A stretch of 7,754 nt of DNA, taken from the NCBI GenBank assembly GCA_023387635.1, contig JAEWHU010000072.1, positions 1-7,754 on the forward strand. Reading direction: 5' to 3'. A program made the translations under genes and the position numbers. Below the pieces are notes generated by a model that was not told where the DNA came from, ran no database searches, and saw nothing but the letters and a program-made list of their open reading frames with translations. This DNA is from Bacillota bacterium. GTDB taxonomy: Bacteria; Bacillota; Clostridia; Lachnospirales; Lachnospiraceae. Shown piece after piece: positions 1 through 5,501 of the stretch. The stretch's first letter is position 1. Each line of letters starts with the position of its first letter.

Positions 1-141
1 GGTTTAATAGATTTTGAACTGTTGAAAAAAAGTAGTGAGAAGATAAATAATAGAGCATTATTAATAAATGAGTTCGAACTTGATATATCAGGAAAAACAC
101 CAGATATCGTATTAAAACAAGCAATTGAATTGATTGATTAA
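1..141 (+). CDS. C-terminal end of an unrecognised protein (5' end outside window)
   Basis: The frame is open from the first base to the TAA at 139-141, giving 46 residues that end in VLKQAIELID. The tail is mixed alpha/beta in character, with a lysine-rich stretch followed by a strand-like NNRALLINEFELDISG segment and a final helix. That ending, a short strand reaching an acidic residue and then a C-terminal amphipathic helix, resembles the end of small P-loop kinases, but no catalytic motif lies in the visible part, so this is only a loose suggestion. The next gene starts 32 bases downstream with no terminator between, so the two could be co-transcribed. Coding status is supported by the continuous frame and by the well-placed ribosome binding site of the following gene just after the stop. 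Confidence 0.6.
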   Translation, partial: GLIDFELLKKSSEKINNRALLINEFELDISGKTPDIVLKQAIELID

Positions 142-173
142 GTTGATAAATAGTAATAGCTGGAGGTTTACAA

Positions 174-641
174 ATGAGTCATGTATTAATACTATCATCA
201 GATATAAAAATGCCTGAATTTTATGGCGTTGATGGATTGGTCATTGAAAAGAATTATCATAAGAGATATGTATACCCAGAGATTGACCATTTTATAAAAA
301 AAGAATATTATAATTCGATTTATATATCCACAAACAAATTAGTCCTATCGGATTTTAAAGAATATTTATTGAAGAATATGAAACCAGATAGTGAAATCGA
401 GCTGTGGAGTCTTTGGCTGGGTGGAGATTTTACAAAACATTACCCCTCTATGCCTAAAATCTCTAATGTTCCGGATATCAGTTTAGAAGATGTTGAAGAT
501 TCCATAGACTATTATACAGAATTTCATTTTAGTCCAGTAATTAAGAAAGTAACGGTCTCTGGATTGTCTATAAATGATATTTCATTTATAAATACACAGA
601 GTGGAAGTTGTTTAATTATAAGTAATACTATATTTGTATAA
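174..641 (+). CDS. Hypothetical protein, 155 residues
   Basis: I do not recognise this family. The ATG is preceded by GGAGG at 162-166 with 7 bases of spacing, which settles the start. The protein has no signal peptide and no membrane segment, so it is likely cytosolic. It opens with a hydrophobic strand (HVLILSSDI, residues 3-11), has a tyrosine- and lysine-rich middle (residues 28-50), an aromatic patch with WSLWLGGDF (78-86), an acidic stretch at 101-116, and ends in alternating strand-like hydrophobic segments (125-155). No catalytic motif stands out. It follows the upstream partial gene by 32 bases and is separated from the next gene by 80 bases containing a possible promoter. A small immunity-like or accessory protein is possible but unsupported. 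Confidence 0.75.
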   Translation: MSHVLILSSDIKMPEFYGVDGLVIEKNYHKRYVYPEIDHFIKKEYYNSIYISTNKLVLSDFKEYLLKNMKPDSEIELWSLWLGGDFTKHYPSMPKISNVPDISLEDVEDSIDYYTEFHFSPVIKKVTVSGLSINDISFINTQSGSCLIISNTIFV

Positions 642-647
642 TTTTAA

Positions 648-676
648 TTGACTATACAAACTTAGCAATATTAAAT
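648..676 (+). promoter_or_regulatory. Possible sigma-70-type promoter for the P-loop kinase gene
   Basis: TTGACT at 648-653 matches five of six bases of the -35 consensus. With 17 bases of spacing, TTAAAT at 671-676 matches only four of six bases of the -10. Transcription would begin near 683, about 23 bases ahead of the Shine-Dalgarno sequence, which is a sensible distance. The region is very AT-rich, so a chance match is possible. Confidence 0.35.
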
Positions 677-721
677 TCAGTTTTACTATAGATATATTAA
701 AAATTGGAAGAGGATGATAAA

Positions 722-1234
722 ATGATTATTTTAATTGCAGGTGCTTCACACACTGGAAAAACTGTATTGGCACAAAAGATATTGGAAAAATATAAAATTA
801 CATATCTATCTATTGACCATTTAAAAATGGGACTTATTAGAAGTGGCAATATAGCATTAACACCAGAAGACGATGAGGAACTTGTTCCTTATCTTTGGTC
901 TATTGTTAAAGAAATCATCAAAACAGCAGTCGAAAATCATCAAAACCTTGTGATTGAAGGTTGTTACATTCCTTTTGATTGGAAAGCTGATTTTGGTAAT
1001 GAGTATTTGAAAGAAATTAAGTATTATTGTCTTATTATGACTAAAGAGTATATTGAAAATCACTTTTCAGATGTTAAAAAATATGCTAATGCTATTGAAA
1101 GACGACTTGATGACTCATACGGCACATCACAATCAATGATTGAAGAAAATTCTGAAAACTTGCGGTTATGTAAAGAGCATAACTGTAATTATATTTTGAT
1201 CGATGCTGAGTATATGGTAGATATTGAACTATAA
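722..1234 (+). CDS. Small P-loop kinase-like ATP-binding protein (adenylate kinase / 2-phosphoglycerate kinase-like)
   Basis: This 170-residue cytosolic protein begins with strand MIILIAGA running straight into a Walker A motif, GASHTGKT at residues 7-14. Asp32 in the YLSIDHLKMG segment sits where small kinases place a substrate-binding acidic residue. The NLVIEGCYIP segment (75-84) fits the Walker B-like strand, and the arginine pair in ERRLDD (126-131) could serve as a lid. The length suits the nucleoside and nucleotide kinase superfamily. From memory, close relatives in Bacillota carry the same opening and an SIDHLKMGLIRSG motif and are annotated variously as adenylate kinase, 2-phosphoglycerate kinase or AAA ATPase. 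The substrate cannot be told. I chose ATG 722 because GGAAGAGGA at 706-714 is well spaced before it; the TTG at 704 lies upstream of that site and adds only six residues. It stands alone between two gaps of about 80 and 110 bases. Confidence 0.85.
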   Translation: MIILIAGASHTGKTVLAQKILEKYKITYLSIDHLKMGLIRSGNIALTPEDDEELVPYLWSIVKEIIKTAVENHQNLVIEGCYIPFDWKADFGNEYLKEIKYYCLIMTKEYIENHFSDVKKYANAIERRLDDSYGTSQSMIEENSENLRLCKEHNCNYILIDAEYMVDIEL

Positions 1235-1239
1235 TATTC

Positions 1240-1259
1240 CAGTTTATCTAAATAAACTG
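1240..1259. other. Short perfect hairpin after the kinase gene
   Basis: CAGTTTAT at 1240-1247 and ATAAACTG at 1252-1259 form an 8-base-pair stem with a four-base loop, starting six bases after the stop at 1234. No T-run follows it on either strand, so it is not a convincing intrinsic terminator. It may stabilise the 3' end of the transcript or be chance in AT-rich DNA. The rest of the gap to 1329 shows nothing I can name. Confidence 0.3.
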
Positions 1260-1343
1260 TGCAATGATTCCAGTATTCATAACGCGATTTAAACAGATAT
1301 GCAACTACACCTATTTAGTGCAAGTTTAAGAGAGGATTAATAC

Positions 1344-1559
1344 ATGAGTAAATATATAAATGTTCAAGGGTATCTTGAAACGGTAAATGCACCGTGGGGA
1401 AAATTGTTTTATAAATTGGTATGGCATAACATTGACTGCAAAAAAACAGAAGCTGATTGGATTTCAAACATGTATAATCTTGAATGTACAGCTGAGGAAA
1501 TACCTGAATTTAGAAATGTTGCATTTTTTCATCATGTTATTCTTAAGCATATATTATAG
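1344..1559 (+). pseudogene. Internally deleted class I SAM-dependent methyltransferase relic
   Basis: The 71-codon frame has a normal ATG and a good ribosome binding site (GAGAGGA at 1330-1336, spacing 7), but looks like two ends of a longer gene. Residues 1-29 (SKYINVQGYLETVNAPWGKL and on) resemble the N-terminus of a methyltransferase family of about 240 residues whose members, as I recall them, begin with GYLETVNSPWGKLFYR just ahead of the SAM-binding ILDFGSGFG motif. Residues 38-69 (DWISNMYNLE, then FRNVAFFHHVILK) resemble the C-terminus of the same family, which ends FFHHVLL. The SAM-binding motif and the whole catalytic core are missing. The junction lies around 1434-1455, next to a run of seven A residues (1439 onward), consistent with an in-frame deletion of roughly 500 bases. 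It may still be translated but cannot be a methyltransferase. The family match is from memory. Confidence 0.7.
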
Positions 1560-1616
1560 AATTTCATATTAATCAAAGATTTATATACATGCCAAATAGA
1601 AACTAGTTTTAAAACA

Positions 1617-1645
1617 TTGGATTAGATGTTAAATTGTGGTATAAT
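1617..1645 (+). promoter_or_regulatory. Promoter with extended -10 for the small membrane protein
   Basis: A perfect TATAAT lies at 1640-1645 and is preceded by TGG (1637-1639), matching the extended -10 pattern TGnTATAAT. The -35 at 1617-1622 is TTGGAT (the TTG is conserved) at 17 bases spacing. Transcription would begin near 1652, leaving a leader of about 45 bases before the GAGGAGG ribosome binding site. A ten-base palindrome, GTTTTAAAAC at 1606-1615, abuts the -35 and could be an operator, though it is simple AT-rich sequence. Confidence 0.65.
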
Positions 1646-1709
1646 CTTATAAGTTTATCGTAATAGTTATGAAAATATTAATCATTAATTATATTTTGAG
1701 GAGGTTTTA

Positions 1710-1922
1710 ATGAAAAAATATATATCTAAAATTATGTTGAGGTTTTCCGCCATTACATTTTTATTTGCAATAATACAAACATTTATCTTTATTGAGGGCG
1801 GCTCACTATTTAACAGATATAATCCTAATAATCTTTACCTTATTATTGGTATTCTAGCGGTATCCTTTCTATTTTTAGGGTTATACAGAATTATTGATTT
1901 ACTTGAACATAAGTTAGATTAA
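1710..1922 (+). CDS. Small two-helix membrane protein, 70 residues
   Basis: The product is not recognised as a named family, but its topology is clear. Residues 1-11 are basic (MKKYISKIMLR), followed by a hydrophobic helix at about 12-28 (FSAITFLFAIIQTFIFI), a short polar loop at 29-41 (EGGSLFNRYNPNN), a second helix at about 42-59 (LYLIIGILAVSFLFLGLY), and a charged tail ending LLEHKLD. The positive-inside rule suggests both ends are cytoplasmic. GAGGAGG at 1698-1704 with 5 bases spacing fixes the start, and a good extended -10 promoter precedes it, so this is probably a real expressed gene with its own transcript. Its role is unknown; small membrane proteins of this shape are common as uncharacterised genes in Bacillota. 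The 3' gap has no recognisable terminator. Confidence 0.75.
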   Translation: MKKYISKIMLRFSAITFLFAIIQTFIFIEGGSLFNRYNPNNLYLIIGILAVSFLFLGLYRIIDLLEHKLD

Positions 1923-1953
1923 TAGAACATCTGTAATATCAGTTAGGACGTTT

Positions 1954-1982
1954 TTTTCACTGTTACGTCATAATTGTATAAT
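1954..1982 (+). promoter_or_regulatory. Likely promoter for the ABC-class ATPase gene
   Basis: A perfect TATAAT at 1977-1982 sits 17 bases after TTTTCA at 1954-1959, which matches four of six -35 bases. Transcription would start near 1989, just ahead of the AGGAG site at 2002-2006. The -10 is embedded in a small inverted repeat, TAATT-gtat-AATTA at 1971-1984, which could be an operator or simply AT-rich sequence. Confidence 0.45.
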
Positions 1983-2012
1983 TACGAATTAAAATAAGAT
2001 TAGGAGAGTATC

Positions 2013-2870
2013 GTGGTTTATTTAAAATCTTTTACATTCCCAAACGCTGACATGGAGTTTGATTTTATTCTGAGTATCAAAAGGAATTGTTATGACTCCT
2101 TTTATCCATTTAAGATACTATCTGGTCATGACCTTCACAGGCTTGATTTTGAGCCTGTTACTATATTATATGGGGGCAATGGTTCTGGAAAATCTACCGC
2201 ACTAAATGTTATTGCTGAAAAGACAGGAATCCACCGTGATTCTATTTATAACAAATCTAATTTTTTCCCTGATTATGTCAATCTGTGCTATATGAATACA
2301 GAAGAAGACATTCCAGAAAACAGCAGAATCATTACAAGCGATGATGTCTTTGATTATATGCTAAACATCCGGAACTTGAATGAAGGTATCGACTTGAAAA
2401 GGGAAAAGTTATTTGATGAATACCTGGATGCAAAATACGCTCAATTTCAGATGAAATCAATGGTTGATTACGATCAGTTGAAAAAAGTGAATAGTGCCAG
2501 GCGTAAAACCCAGTCCCGCTTTGTTAGAAGCGAACTAATTGATAATGTAAGGGAATATTCTAATGGGGAGAGTGCATTTCTATATTTTAGTGAGAAAATT
2601 GGTGATAACGGACTCTATTTGTTAGACGAGCCTGAAAACAGTCTTTCTCCAAAACGTCAAATAGAATTGGTGAACTTCCTTGAGGAGTCAGCAAGGTTTT
2701 TTGGATGTCAATTTATTATATCAACCCATTCACCATTCCTGCTTGCTATGCGGGGAGCGAAAATTTATAACCTTGATGAGAATCCTGTTACGGTAGAACG
2801 TTGGACAGAACTAAAAAATGTACGTACCTATTATGACTTTTTTAAGGCCCATGAAAACGAGTTTCTATAG
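2013..2870 (+). CDS. Soluble ABC-class ATPase (AAA_15/AAA_21-type, resembles COG3910 predicted ATPases)
   Basis: The 285-residue protein carries a complete ABC ATPase core: Walker A GGNGSGKST (54-62), an ABC signature-like YSNGES (182-187), Walker B GLYLLDEPE (200-208) followed by an SLS D-loop region (210-212), and an H-loop STHSPF with His239. There is one nucleotide-binding domain and no membrane segment, so it is neither a complete transporter nor a two-domain ABC-F ribosome protector. The arrangement fits the RecF/SMC-like or overcoming-lysogenization-type ATPases grouped as AAA_15 or AAA_21, and most resembles the COG3910 group, whose cellular role is not established. The start is GTG, chosen because AGGAG at 2002-2006 lies 6 bases upstream. 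No partner nuclease, permease or toxin-like gene sits beside it; the next intact gene is a hydrolase after a decayed acetyltransferase. Confidence 0.88.
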   Translation: MVYLKSFTFPNADMEFDFILSIKRNCYDSFYPFKILSGHDLHRLDFEPVTILYGGNGSGKSTALNVIAEKTGIHRDSIYNKSNFFPDYVNLCYMNTEEDIPENSRIITSDDVFDYMLNIRNLNEGIDLKREKLFDEYLDAKYAQFQMKSMVDYDQLKKVNSARRKTQSRFVRSELIDNVREYSNGESAFLYFSEKIGDNGLYLLDEPENSLSPKRQIELVNFLEESARFFGCQFIISTHSPFLLAMRGAKIYNLDENPVTVERWTELKNVRTYYDFFKAHENEFL

Positions 2871-2931
2871 TATTTTCTCATGCTATTGTGGTTTATATTA
2901 ACATAGCGACAACCTTTTAATATACTGATAA

Positions 2932-3036
2932 GGTATTGCTCCAAGGGCTCTATATATCAGTCTTGGATTTAAGCCTGCTGAACTAATTGAAATAAGCGGT
3001 TATCCTCACCAAAGATTTGTTCTAGGAGCTGAATAG
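2932..3036 (+). pseudogene. C-terminal relic of a GNAT acetyltransferase
   Basis: The gap between the ATPase and the hydrolase is not empty. One frame reads GIAPRALYISLGF followed by KPAELIEISGYPHQRFVLGAE and a TAG at 3034-3036. The ALYxSLGF segment is the hallmark of the last alpha-helix and beta-strand of GNAT N-acetyltransferases, and the downstream YPHQRFVL fits the final strand of that fold. Two in-frame stops, TGA and TAA at 2926-2931, precede it directly, there is no start codon or ribosome binding site, and the acetyl-CoA binding motif A is absent. Only about 34 codons of a protein normally near 150-170 residues remain. It differs clearly from the intact GNAT at 4870. The family assignment is from recognisable motifs; no alignment was run. 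Confidence 0.72.
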
Positions 3037-3059
3037 ACTACTGATTATTTATATTAAGC

Positions 3060-3074
3060 GAGGTGAGTAACATA
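3060..3074 (+). promoter_or_regulatory. Unusual ribosome binding site and start region of the hydrolase
   Basis: GAGGTGA at 3060-3066 is a strong Shine-Dalgarno match, but the only standard in-frame start nearby, GTG at 3063-3065, lies inside it. The codon at the correct distance is ATA at 3072-3074 (five bases spacing). Either ATA is used, which is very rare, or a former ATG has mutated, or the GTG is used without a separate ribosome binding site. The next in-frame ATG is 30 codons further on, at residue 31. Confidence 0.5.
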
Positions 3075-4010
3075 GTAAATTTAAGAAATGAGATAAAAGA
3101 AGCAATTGGAATTATAGCTTCTAATACCATACCTCATGTTGAGTATAGACTAATGGACTCCACAAAGGAAGATGGATATACAAAACAATTAATTGAGTAT
3201 GATTCTTACGGAGACAAAGTCATTGCTTTTCTTTTGCTTCCAGAAATACTTGATAAAAATCCAGCTATTCTCATCAATCACCAGCACAACAGGGAGCATC
3301 ATATAGGAAAGAGTGAAGTTTGCGGTTTAGCTGGAAATCCTTTGCAAGCTTTTGGACCTGAGTTGGCGAAAAAGGGATTTGTTGTGTTAGCTCCTGATTC
3401 AATATGTTTTGAGGAAAGACGTAAAAATGCACATGGAATAGAACCTCTCTCAGATAACGGTGACTTTTGGCAGCATTATAATGAAATGTGCTACCGTATA
3501 ATAAAAGGCGATTATTTAATGAAAAAGGTTCTAGATGATGCTATGAGTGGGATAACTTTGCTTTCTAATCTTACTTATGTTGACAATAAAAGTATTGGTA
3601 CACTTGGACATTCATATGGTGGTAATACTGTTTTATTTCTTTCTGCGTTAGATGAACGAATAGCTTTTAGTTGTGCAAGCGGTAGTGCTTGTACTTATGA
3701 AAATCGCATGTTAAATAATGTTGGCATTGAAATGGCGAGTGTAATTCCGAACTTCTACAGCAAATACGATATATATAATTTGGTATCTTGTATTGCACCA
3801 AGACGACTACTTATTGTTTCTGCAGAAGATGATAAATATTCAAGAGATGCTTCCTATATCGTTGAAAAAGCCAGCCTAACCTATTCAGAATTTAAAGCCT
3901 TACACAACCTGCACCACAAAAGATATCAAGGCGGTCATGGATTGACGAAAGAAAGATTCGATTTCATTATAGAGTGGCTTGATTCCAATGGGAAACATTG
4001 TGTAGTATAG
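3063..4010 (+). CDS. Alpha/beta hydrolase, dienelactone hydrolase / acetyl-esterase-like
   Basis: This 315-residue cytosolic protein has the alpha/beta hydrolase layout. The nucleophile elbow GHSYGG (182-187) places Ser184, the acidic residue is Asp256 or Asp257 in SAEDDKYSRD after strand LLIVSA, and His292 in GGHGLT completes the triad. The strand AILINHQHN (68-76), followed by HHIGKSE, sits where the oxyanion-hole HG motif normally lies; this HQHN...GKSE pattern is, as I recall, typical of a dienelactone hydrolase-like esterase group. There is no signal peptide. The substrate is unknown; ester or drug hydrolysis would fit the accessory surroundings but is inference. The coordinates use GTG 3063, but the ribosome binding site overlaps that codon and points to ATA 3072, so the start is uncertain by three codons. 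Downstream, 86 bases separate it from the methyltransferase. Confidence 0.85.
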   Translation: MSNIVNLRNEIKEAIGIIASNTIPHVEYRLMDSTKEDGYTKQLIEYDSYGDKVIAFLLLPEILDKNPAILINHQHNREHHIGKSEVCGLAGNPLQAFGPELAKKGFVVLAPDSICFEERRKNAHGIEPLSDNGDFWQHYNEMCYRIIKGDYLMKKVLDDAMSGITLLSNLTYVDNKSIGTLGHSYGGNTVLFLSALDERIAFSCASGSACTYENRMLNNVGIEMASVIPNFYSKYDIYNLVSCIAPRRLLIVSAEDDKYSRDASYIVEKASLTYSEFKALHNLHHKRYQGGHGLTKERFDFIIEWLDSNGKHCVV

Positions 4011-4057
4011 GCATTATCTTCAGTAAACATCTTACATAATCTTTCTAAAATGTATCA

Positions 4058-4074
4058 CAATTGTTACCAATTGT
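4058..4074. repeat. Tandem CAATTGT direct repeat upstream of the methyltransferase
   Basis: CAATTGT occurs at 4058-4064 and again at 4068-4074, a spacing of exactly ten bases, which puts both copies on the same face of the helix. The core CAATTG is itself palindromic. It lies 22 bases before the methyltransferase ATG, between the hydrolase stop and the ribosome binding site, so it could be an operator, but no promoter of quality is visible beside it. Confidence 0.3.
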
Positions 4075-4096
4075 AGAAATAAATCAGGAGGGCAGT

Positions 4097-4786
4097 ATGA
4101 AACCATTTATTAATAATTATGATGACTTAATGGAACTACTAGATAGTCAAACTGAAAGTGTTTCTTGGGATGAATTTTATGAATTAAGAGAACATCCAGC
4201 GAATTTTATTATCCAGAATGACGTACCAGATGAAAATTTAGTGGAGTTTATCGAAAAAGGATTACCTATTACTTCTGCCATTGAATTTGGTTGCGGAGAA
4301 GGTAGAAATGCTATCTTCATGGCTAAACATGGTGTATCTGTAACAGCTATCGATATTTCAACAAGTGCTATTGACAATGCAAATAGAATTGGCTTGCAAA
4401 ATGGTGTCAGTGTTGATTTCAGATGTCAAGACGTACTTAAAGGAGGCATATATGGTAAATATGATTTTGCATATGATTCAGGAATGCTTCACCATTTGCC
4501 GCCACATAGAAGATTAACATACATAGAATTACTTAAGTCAATTCTTAAACCAGGTGGATACTTTGGTCTGGTATGTTTCGCTTGGGGTGAGAATTGTGCG
4601 GATGAAGTGGATGATTGGGAATTCTACCAACAGAGAAGACGTATTGGTGTTGCGTTTTCAAAAGAAAGACTAATCCAGTTATTTTCACCTCATTTTGAAA
4701 TTATTGAAATCAGAAAATATAGAAACAGAGTACCAAACACTATACAGGGATTGGACTTTATGTGGACTTGCTTATTTAAAAATTAG
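4097..4786 (+). CDS. Class I SAM-dependent methyltransferase
   Basis: The 229-residue protein has the Rossmann methyltransferase motifs in order: motif I AIEFGCGEGRNA (61-72) for SAM binding, the acidic end of strand 2 at Asp86 (VTAIDIS), QDV at 111-113 (motif III region), the FAYDSGMLHHLP segment (124-135) around strand 4, and KPGG (151-154) before strand 5. The first 58 residues form a helical cap. The sequence resembles the broad group annotated as class I methyltransferase or TehB-like, acting on small molecules; the substrate cannot be read from the sequence. ATG 4097 is chosen because AGGAGGG at 4086-4092 precedes it by four bases; an upstream in-frame TTG at 4061 has no ribosome binding site and would add twelve unlikely residues. 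It is unrelated in sequence to the deleted methyltransferase at 1344. The gene is flanked by gaps of about 85 bases without terminators. Confidence 0.9.
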   Translation: MKPFINNYDDLMELLDSQTESVSWDEFYELREHPANFIIQNDVPDENLVEFIEKGLPITSAIEFGCGEGRNAIFMAKHGVSVTAIDISTSAIDNANRIGLQNGVSVDFRCQDVLKGGIYGKYDFAYDSGMLHHLPPHRRLTYIELLKSILKPGGYFGLVCFAWGENCADEVDDWEFYQQRRRIGVAFSKERLIQLFSPHFEIIEIRKYRNRVPNTIQGLDFMWTCLFKN

Positions 4787-4869
4787 ATTAGTTCATTGTT
4801 TTTCTGTTAAAGCAGTAAATAAAAGAATTTGTAGTAAAGATATTAAATATAATATTCGGAGGTAAAGAT

Positions 4870-5478
4870 ATGAATTATATTATTAAAGCATTAACACCAG
4901 AACTCGCAATGGACTTTTTTGATTTTTTTGATAACCGGGCATTCACCGATAATTCCCCCATGCAACCATGTTATTGCTGTACACTCAATATGACAAATGA
5001 CCAGATAAAGCACAACGTTTTCAGTCAAGTTGAAATCAATGGAGGTGGCAAAGAAGGCTTGAGGCTAACCCTTAGAAATATTGCCAAAAAGGCTATTCAG
5101 GAAGGTGATTTAAAAGGATATTTAGCATATGATAATGGTATTGCAATCGCTTGGTGTAATGCTAATGATAAAACATATTATCGTCAAATACCTTCATTCG
5201 CTAATGAAAATAATATCGGACGTACAAAATCTCTTATGTGTTTTGAAGTTTCACCAGAATATAGAGGGAAAGGTATAGCAACAGCACTCTTAGAGCGAGT
5301 TATTATGGATGCGGAGGCAGACGGCTATATTGCTATAGAGGGTTATCCATACTTGCATAAAAATAGGGAAACATTCGACTTTGTTGGACCGGTACGATTA
5401 TATGAAAAGTGCGGATTTTCAAAAGAAGCACAACAAGACAATATATTCCTTATGAGAAAAGTGCTTAATAGTAAGTAA
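4870..5478 (+). CDS. GNAT family N-acetyltransferase
   Basis: This 202-residue protein would transfer an acetyl group from acetyl-CoA to an amine. The diagnostic motif A is at 124-141 (CFEVSPEYRGKGIATALL), with RGKGIA (132-137) forming the pyrophosphate-binding loop. Motif B follows with VRLYEKCGF (175-183), the usual last helix and strand of the fold. The N-terminal half is long for the family and includes a cysteine-rich patch, PCYCC at 33-37, preceded by acidic and aromatic residues; this could bind metal or form part of the substrate site, but that is inference. GGAGGT at 4858-4863, six bases before the ATG, fixes the start. The gene ends 23 bases before the CHAP gene, which has its own ribosome binding site, so the two are probably co-transcribed. 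The substrate is unknown; drug or metabolite acetylation are both possible. Confidence 0.9.
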   Translation: MNYIIKALTPELAMDFFDFFDNRAFTDNSPMQPCYCCTLNMTNDQIKHNVFSQVEINGGGKEGLRLTLRNIAKKAIQEGDLKGYLAYDNGIAIAWCNANDKTYYRQIPSFANENNIGRTKSLMCFEVSPEYRGKGIATALLERVIMDAEADGYIAIEGYPYLHKNRETFDFVGPVRLYEKCGFSKEAQQDNIFLMRKVLNSK

Positions 5479-5501
5479 AACACATCCTGAAAGGAGTCTA
5501 C

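Noticed and set aside
704..721. TTG start giving a 176-residue P-loop protein
   Set aside because: The Shine-Dalgarno sequence lies inside this extension (706-714) and points to ATG 722, which also starts directly with the strand before Walker A.
857..1063. 68-residue - strand frame inside the kinase gene, and the similar one at 4177-4377 inside the methyltransferase
   Set aside because: Both are antisense to well-supported genes and lack ribosome binding sites.
1387..1572. 61-residue + strand frame overlapping the methyltransferase relic
   Set aside because: It lies in another frame of the relic, has no ribosome binding site, and its composition is that of an out-of-frame reading.
1923..1976. 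GACG, a T-run and ACGTC after the small membrane protein as a terminator
   Set aside because: The T-run lies in the loop rather than after the stem, and the stem is only about five base pairs.
2924..2967. Interleaved inverted repeats (ACTGATA/TATCAGT and TCCAAG/CTTGGA) suggesting a pseudoknot or attenuator before the hydrolase
   Set aside because: With no bases between the two 3' arms the pseudoknot would be strained, and most of this stretch is explained as the coding relic of a GNAT gene.
4061..4096. TTG start giving a 241-residue methyltransferase
   Set aside because: There is no ribosome binding site ahead of it, while AGGAGGG precedes ATG 4097 at good spacing.
4848..4853. Perfect TATAAT before the GNAT gene
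   Set aside because: Transcription would start inside the GGAGGT ribosome binding site, and no -35 sits at the right distance; it is likely chance in AT-rich DNA.
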